DNA from: Hyphomicrobiales bacterium
GTDB lineage: Bacteria; Pseudomonadota; Alphaproteobacteria; Rhizobiales; Rhizobiaceae
DNA length: 42,444 nucleotides
NCBI GenBank assembly: GCA_003963455.1
Contig: RXJA01000081.1
Coordinates: forward strand, 1 to 42,444
Direction: 5' to 3'
Shown: one piece after another, positions 42,300 through 42,444 of the stretch
Position numbering within the stretch: position 1 is the stretch's first letter
Layout of the letters: each line of letters opens with the position of its first letter
Program-made: the position numbers and the translations under genes
The notes under the pieces: generated by a model
Database searches by the model: none
Told to the model about the DNA's origin: nothing
What the model saw: only the letters and a program-made list of their open reading frames with translations

Positions 42300-42444
42300 A
42301 TGCCCAACCCAACCGTTGTCGGTTTCTCCGGAAATTTCACCCGGCCGTCGAAGACGCGCGGCTTTGTCGAGCATGTCGTCAGGGATATCGCGGTCCGCAA
42401 CAATCTGTCGGCGAGCACCTATGACATCGAGGACGTCGGGCCAT
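42300..42444 (+). CDS. NAD(P)H-dependent FMN reductase, SsuE/MsuE-like (3' end outside window)
   Basis: ATG at 42300 opens a frame that continues past the window edge. The 48 visible residues (MPNPTVVGFSGNFTRPSK, then TRGFVEHVVRDIAVRNN and YDIEDVGP) match the flavodoxin-like start of SsuE/MsuE reductases, with the FMN phosphate loop at SGNFTRPSKT. Such enzymes supply reduced FMN to two-component monooxygenases acting on sulfonates or other small molecules. No partner monooxygenase is within the window. Confidence 0.8.
   Translation, partial: MPNPTVVGFSGNFTRPSKTRGFVEHVVRDIAVRNNLSASTYDIEDVGP

Noticed and set aside
1..42444. tRNA, rRNA, CRISPR arrays, transposases or prophage genes
   Set aside because: None was seen; the gaps are short and filled by promoters and small palindromic repeats.

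Overview
The window looks like chromosome or megaplasmid DNA of a high-GC alphaproteobacterium of the Hyphomicrobiales, most likely Mesorhizobium or a close relative. This rests on protein style, ATGA-coupled operons, GntR/FCD regulators and rhizobial-type palindromic intergenic repeats; no marker gene fixes the genus. It holds 37 confident or probable protein genes, one doubtful small ORF, no RNA genes, no insertion sequence and no CRISPR. Almost all of it is catabolic and transport machinery.

Layout. (1) 1-5316: sugar-acid/polyol oxidation cluster (sugar isomerase, mannitol dehydrogenase/fructuronate reductase family enzyme, SDR and RpiR regulator on minus; a divergent Gfo/Idh/MocA oxidoreductase on plus). 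(2) 5317-6160: an unknown rhizobial-type protein and a repeat. (3) 6155-15077, minus: GntR regulator, complete oligopeptide-type ABC importer (binding protein, two permeases, two ATPases), an SMP-30 lactonase and an N,N-dimethylformamidase-large-subunit-like protein. (4) 15300-18564: otnK-otnC pair of the four-carbon acid sugar pathway and a divergent class III aminotransferase. (5) 18571-24280: second GntR, two-subunit transketolase, and a divergent class III aminotransferase plus succinate-semialdehyde-type dehydrogenase. (6) 24302-29622: VOC protein and third GntR, a divergent class IV aminotransferase plus SDR, and a fused E1 alpha/beta 2-oxoacid dehydrogenase. (7) 29801-33152: fourth GntR with an FAD dehydrogenase, and a third class III aminotransferase. 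(8) 33384-42014, plus: TorT-like binding protein, RbsA-type ATPase, two permeases, HyuA and HyuB. (9) 42300 to the end: start of an FMN reductase.

How it fits together. Regions 4-8 suggest import and breakdown of amino or lactam/hydantoin-like compounds: ring opening (HyuAB), deamination (four aminotransferases), and oxidation of the resulting aldehyde, hydroxy or keto acids (SSADH, SDR, FAD dehydrogenase, E1, transketolase). The substrate cannot be read from sequence.

The most interesting signal is regulatory. Three AT-rich intergenic motifs link these operons: ATAYATGATATAT (two sites), YAYAAGATAT (four sites), and ATTGGATAC, which always occurs as a same-orientation pair 62-64 bp apart (about six helical turns) in three separate promoter regions. 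The binding-protein/hydantoinase operon carries both of the last two motifs, so it may be the point where two GntR circuits meet.
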